64,000 nucleotides of DNA, taken from contig NZ_JAFCJZ010000011.1 of NCBI RefSeq assembly GCF_018130765.1, positions 62,001 through 126,000 of the forward strand, in the 5' to 3' direction. The position numbers and the translations under genes were made by a program. Positions 61,075 to 64,000 of this stretch are shown in pieces. How positions within the stretch are numbered: position 1 is the stretch's first letter; each line of letters starts with the position of its first letter. The notes beneath the pieces are model-generated. The model did not search any database. It saw nothing but the letters and a program-made list of their open reading frames with translations, and had not been told where the DNA came from. Origin of the DNA: Bradyrhizobium iriomotense (lineage in GTDB: Bacteria > Pseudomonadota > Alphaproteobacteria > Rhizobiales > Xanthobacteraceae).

Positions 61075-62219
61075 TCTTCCGCATCCTGGAGGATCAGTTC
61101 GCGCAGAAGGCCCGCGACGCCAAAGAGGCCGATCGCCGTTTCATGGAGCTTGCGCTCGCGCTGGGTAAGCGCGGGCAGGGGCGCACCTGGCCCAATCCGG
61201 CCGTGGGCGCCGTGATCGTCAAGGACGGCGTGATTGTCGGCCGCGGCTGGACGCAGCCCGGTGGACGGCCGCATGGCGAGCCCGAGGCGCTGCGGCGCGC
61301 GGGCGAAGCGGCGCGGGGCGCCACGCTCTATGTCACCCTCGAGCCGTGCTCGCATTTCGGCAAATCACCGCCTTGTGCCGATGCAGTGATTGCTGCAGGC
61401 ATCAAGCGCGTGGTGGCGGCGATCGAGGATCCCAATCCGGAAGTGGCGGGCCAGGGCCATGCGCGCCTGCGCGCCGCCGGCATCACGGTGGATGTCGGTC
61501 TTTGCGCGGCGGAGGCTGCGTTCGACCACGCCGGCCATTTCCGCCGCATCCGCGACAAGCGCCCGCATGTGATCCTGAAGCTCGCGGTCTCGCCCGACGG
61601 CAAGATCGGTGCAGCCGGCGGCAAACCGCTTGCGATCACGGGAGAGGCCGTACGCAATCGCGTGCATCTCTTGCGCGCGCAGAGCGACGCGATCCTGGTC
61701 GGCATCGGCACGGTGCTGGCCGACGATCCGCAGCTCAATTGCCGCCTGCCGGGCATGGAAGCGCGTTCTCCAATACGTGTCGTACTTGACCAGAATCTGC
61801 GCATTCCGGCCTCGAGCCAGTTGGTGCGCTCCGCGCGCGAGACACAGCTTTGGGTGATCGGTTCGGAGCTTGCGGAAGCGGCCGCTGCGACGCGCCTTGG
61901 CGCTGCCGGTGCGCAAATCATGCGCATGCCTCCAGGCAGTGCAGCCGGGCTCGATCTTTCGGCCGTGCTGCATGCGCTGGCCGAGAAGGGCATCACGCGG
62001 TTGATGGTCGAGGGCGGCAGCCGCGTTGCGGCCTCGTTCGTCGCGGCCGACCTCGTCGACGAGATCTGGCTGTTCCGCGGGGCGGAAGCGGTCGGCGCAG
62101 GCGGCGTCGATGCGCTCGATGCATTGCCCCTGTCGAAAATCACGCAGTCGCAGGCCTACAAGGTTCATGCTAGCGAGACATTCGGTCACGATACTCTCAC
62201 CATCTACGAGCGCGCCTAA
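61071..62219 (+). CDS. ribD: Bifunctional riboflavin deaminase/reductase
   Basis: 382 aa. The N-terminal deaminase has RPHGEPEALRRAGEAARG (H-G-E in place of the usual H-A-E) and LEPCSHFGKSPPCADAVI for zinc binding; the C-terminal reductase starts near PHVILKLAVSPDGKIGAA and has LMVEGGSRVAASF. Carries out two steps of riboflavin synthesis. Probably starts at the ATG overlapping nrdR. Confidence 0.96.
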   Translation: MIFRILEDQFAQKARDAKEADRRFMELALALGKRGQGRTWPNPAVGAVIVKDGVIVGRGWTQPGGRPHGEPEALRRAGEAARGATLYVTLEPCSHFGKSPPCADAVIAAGIKRVVAAIEDPNPEVAGQGHARLRAAGITVDVGLCAAEAAFDHAGHFRRIRDKRPHVILKLAVSPDGKIGAAGGKPLAITGEAVRNRVHLLRAQSDAILVGIGTVLADDPQLNCRLPGMEARSPIRVVLDQNLRIPASSQLVRSARETQLWVIGSELAEAAAATRLGAAGAQIMRMPPGSAAGLDLSAVLHALAEKGITRLMVEGGSRVAASFVAADLVDEIWLFRGAEAVGAGGVDALDALPLSKITQSQAYKVHASETFGHDTLTIYERA

Positions 62220-62220
62220 C

Positions 62221-62829
62221 ATGTTCACCGGCATAGTCACCGACATCGGCGAGATCGTCAGCTTCACGCCGACGGCGCAGGGCCAGCTGCATCGGCTGCG
62301 CATCGCCTGCCGCTACGATCAGACCACCATTGCCGACGGTGCCTCGATCGCCTGCAACGGCGTCTGCCTGACGGTGGTTGCATCCGGTGTTGCGGACGGC
62401 AGGACGTGGTTCGACGTCGATGCTGCCGCAGAGACGTTGGCGCTGACGACGGCAAAACACTGGAGGCTGGGAACGAAGCTTAACCTCGAGCGTGCGCTGA
62501 AGATCGGCGACGAACTCGGCGGCCATATCGTTGCCGGCCATGCCGACGGCATCGCCACCATCGTCAGCCGTGAGGACCTGCCCGACATGGCGCGGTTCGT
62601 GCTCTCGACGACGCGGGAGCTGGCGCGGTTCATCGCCACCAAGGGCTCGATCACGCTCGACGGCGTCTCGCTGACGATCAATACGGTTGCGGACGTGACC
62701 TTTTCGGTGCTGATCATCCCGCACACGCTGACGGTCACGACCATCGGCGGCTGGAAGGCGGGGGCCGAGGTCAATATCGAAGTCGATCTGATGGCCCGCT
62801 ACGCGGCGCGGCTGACGGAATTGAAGTGA
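62221..62829 (+). CDS. ribE: Riboflavin synthase, alpha chain
   Basis: 202 aa. Two lumazine-binding repeats: MFTGIVTDIGEIVSFTP and DGASIACNGVCLTVVAS (first), HIVAGHADGIATIVSRED and GSITLDGVSLTINTVAD (second). Dismutates two lumazines to riboflavin. The ATG follows the ribD stop by one base. A repeat element separates it from ribH. Confidence 0.96.
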   Translation: MFTGIVTDIGEIVSFTPTAQGQLHRLRIACRYDQTTIADGASIACNGVCLTVVASGVADGRTWFDVDAAAETLALTTAKHWRLGTKLNLERALKIGDELGGHIVAGHADGIATIVSREDLPDMARFVLSTTRELARFIATKGSITLDGVSLTINTVADVTFSVLIIPHTLTVTTIGGWKAGAEVNIEVDLMARYAARLTELK

Positions 62830-62839
62830 CGGCAGAGCC

Positions 62840-62942
62840 GTCATTCCGGGGCGATGCGTTAGCATCGAACCAGGGTGCGCGGTTGCGCACCCGAGAATCT
62901 CGAGATTCCGGGTCTGGCGCATGCGCGCCACCCCGGAATGAC
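62840..62942. repeat. Dispersed inverted repeat between ribE and ribH
   Basis: GTCATTCCGGGG (62840-62851) and CCCCGGAATGAC (62931-62942) are perfectly inverted; inside are smaller inverted pairs (GATGCG-TTAG-CATC and GGGTGCGCGG-TTGCGCACCC). A REP-like element that splits the riboflavin operon without breaking a gene. Confidence 0.8.
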
Positions 62943-63014
62943 AGTCTCTTTGAACTTGGCTTAGCCTCTGGCGGCGACTACATAGCGCCGACCCCTTTCG
63001 AAACGGATTGAACG

Positions 63015-63506
63015 ATGGCAGACGCGCGGCGCGCACCCCTGAAGGACCAGACCGACATTTCCGGCGCGCGCGCGCTGATTGTCGAGGCCCGGTTCTATGA
63101 CGATCTCCAGGACGCGCTTCTCGAAGGCGCAGTGGCCGAGCTGAAGGCGGCCGGCCTGACGCATGACGTGATCACGGTTCCCGGTGCGCTGGAGATCCCG
63201 GCGGCGGTGGCGATCGCGGTCGATGCTGCGGCGGCAAACGGCAAGCCCTACGACGCGGTGATTGCCCTCGGCTGCGTGATCCGCGGCGACACCATCCATT
63301 TCGAGATCGTTTCGCAGGAATCCTCGCGCGCGCTGATGGACCTCGCCGTGGCGCGCAAGCTGCCGCTCGGTAACGGCATCCTCACCGTCAACAATGAGGA
63401 CCAGGCTTGGGCGCGGGCGCGAGCCAGCGAGCTCAACAAGGGCGGCGATGCCGCGCGCGCGGCGCTTGCGATGCTGCGCATCAAACGCCGCCTGGCGCGG
63501 GCTTAA
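63015..63506 (+). CDS. ribH: 6,7-dimethyl-8-ribityllumazine synthase
   Basis: 163 aa. Forms lumazine for riboflavin synthase. DISGARALIVEARFYDDLQD, VPGALEIPAAVAIAVDAA, the catalytic His95 in RGDTIHFEIVSQESSRALMD and GNGILTVNNEDQAWARA are visible. Normal length. Followed by nusB after four bases. Confidence 0.96.
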   Translation: MADARRAPLKDQTDISGARALIVEARFYDDLQDALLEGAVAELKAAGLTHDVITVPGALEIPAAVAIAVDAAAANGKPYDAVIALGCVIRGDTIHFEIVSQESSRALMDLAVARKLPLGNGILTVNNEDQAWARARASELNKGGDAARAALAMLRIKRRLARA

Positions 63507-63510
63507 AGCC

Positions 63511-64000
63511 ATGGCCGACAACACCAAGAAGCCGGCGGGGCTCAGCGAGAAGAAGGCGAACCGGCGCGGTGCGGCGCGGCTCGCGGCCGTCCAGGCGCTG
63601 TACCAGATGGACATCGCTGGCGCCGGCATCAACGACATTTTTGCGGAGTTCGAGAGCCACTGGCTCGGCAACGAGGTCGAGGGCGACACCTATCTGCCGG
63701 CGGAAGCCGCCTTCTTCCGCGACGTCGTCTCCGGCGTCGTGCGCGACCAGAAGAAGCTCGACCCCCTGATCGACGAGGCACTGTCGAAAGGCTGGCCGTT
63801 GAAGCGGATCGAGGCGATCCTGCGCGCGGTGCTGCGGGCCGGGGCCTACGAGCTGGAGCACCGCAAGGACGTGCCGGGCCGTGTCGTCATCTCCGAATAT
63901 GTCGACGTCGCCAATGCCTTTGTCGACCGCGAGGAGACCGGAATGGTCAACGCCGTGCTGGACCAGATCGGCCGCCAGTTTCGCGGTGACGAGTTCGGGC
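63511..64000 (+). CDS. nusB: Transcription antitermination factor NusB (3' end outside window)
   Basis: 163 residues visible, 3' end beyond the window. Helical RNA-binding protein for rRNA antitermination with NusE. RRGAARLAAVQALYQMDIAG, LSKGWPLKRIEAILRAVLRA and RVVISEYVDVANAFVDREET are typical. The ATG at 63511 lies four bases after the ribH stop, the usual ribH-nusB arrangement. Confidence 0.95.
   Translation, partial: MADNTKKPAGLSEKKANRRGAARLAAVQALYQMDIAGAGINDIFAEFESHWLGNEVEGDTYLPAEAAFFRDVVSGVVRDQKKLDPLIDEALSKGWPLKRIEAILRAVLRAGAYELEHRKDVPGRVVISEYVDVANAFVDREETGMVNAVLDQIGRQFRGDEFG

Noticed and set aside
60563..63014. FMN riboswitch in the riboflavin operon
   Set aside because: Gaps between nrdR, ribD, ribE and ribH are too short or hold only a palindromic repeat; no RFN-type conserved blocks seen.
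1..64000. CRISPR arrays, prophage or integrase genes
   Set aside because: No evenly spaced direct repeats, and no integrase, transposase or phage structural gene was seen on either strand.

Overview
The window is a stretch of alphaproteobacterial chromosome, most likely Bradyrhizobium or a close Nitrobacteraceae relative. This rests on high GC, a core gene order typical of that group (gatC-gatA-gatB, dapA-mscL-smpB, rpoZ-rsh-pdxJ-acpS-lepB-rnc-era-recO-parC, ldtR, glyA-nrdR-ribD-ribE-ribH-nusB), a Mg-type HemB, an LdtR-type MarR regulator, a Bradyrhizobium-style porin and many dispersed palindromic repeats. No database search was possible, so names rest on motifs and family recall.

Layout. 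1-3.9 kb: amidotransferase operon gatCAB with two extra small genes interleaved and coupled. 3.9-6.3 kb: sparse region with a 30-residue lysine-rich histone-tail-like gene, small hypothetical genes and tRNA-Ser(GCT). 7.1-8.7 kb: major porin with a textbook terminator. 9.1-11.6 kb: a FixK/FNR-like box, a broken formylglycine-generating enzyme (FGE) gene and an intact Tat-exported sulfatase. 11.7-27.4 kb: core genes for peptidoglycan, lysine, osmotic safety, ribosome rescue, stringent response, pyridoxal, lipids, signal peptidase, RNase III, Era and RecO. 27.5-33.7 kb: AraC regulator, an intact FGE, a deletion scar joining a sulfatase leader to an outer-membrane transporter tail, a sensor adenylate cyclase and a Tat-exported substrate-binding protein. 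33.9-36.1 kb: parC. 36.4-39.5 kb: peptide-type binding protein and GMC oxidoreductase. 39.5-42.7 kb: repeats, a chrA relic and an atypical two-gene module (membrane protein plus PstS-like protein without signal peptide). 42.8-47.1 kb: chrB-chrA, a His-rich cation diffusion facilitator and an exported metallo-beta-lactamase-fold protein. 47.2-54.6 kb: transporters, a cytosolic cyclase, mntH and an aminoacyl-tRNA-protein transferase. 54.8-58.9 kb: RDD protein, hemB, membrane protein, ldtR and two small genes. 59.3-64 kb: glyA, nrdR, riboflavin genes and the start of nusB.

How the parts work together. The two FGE-sulfatase loci carry complementary lesions: the first lost its FGE and kept the sulfatase, the second kept its FGE and lost the sulfatase, so one maturation pair could still work in trans. 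The chromate and metal genes form a small resistance block next to the foreign-looking two-gene module, which is the best candidate here for something undescribed. The rest is ordinary chromosomal core, much of it in tightly coupled operons with ATGA or TAATG overlaps.
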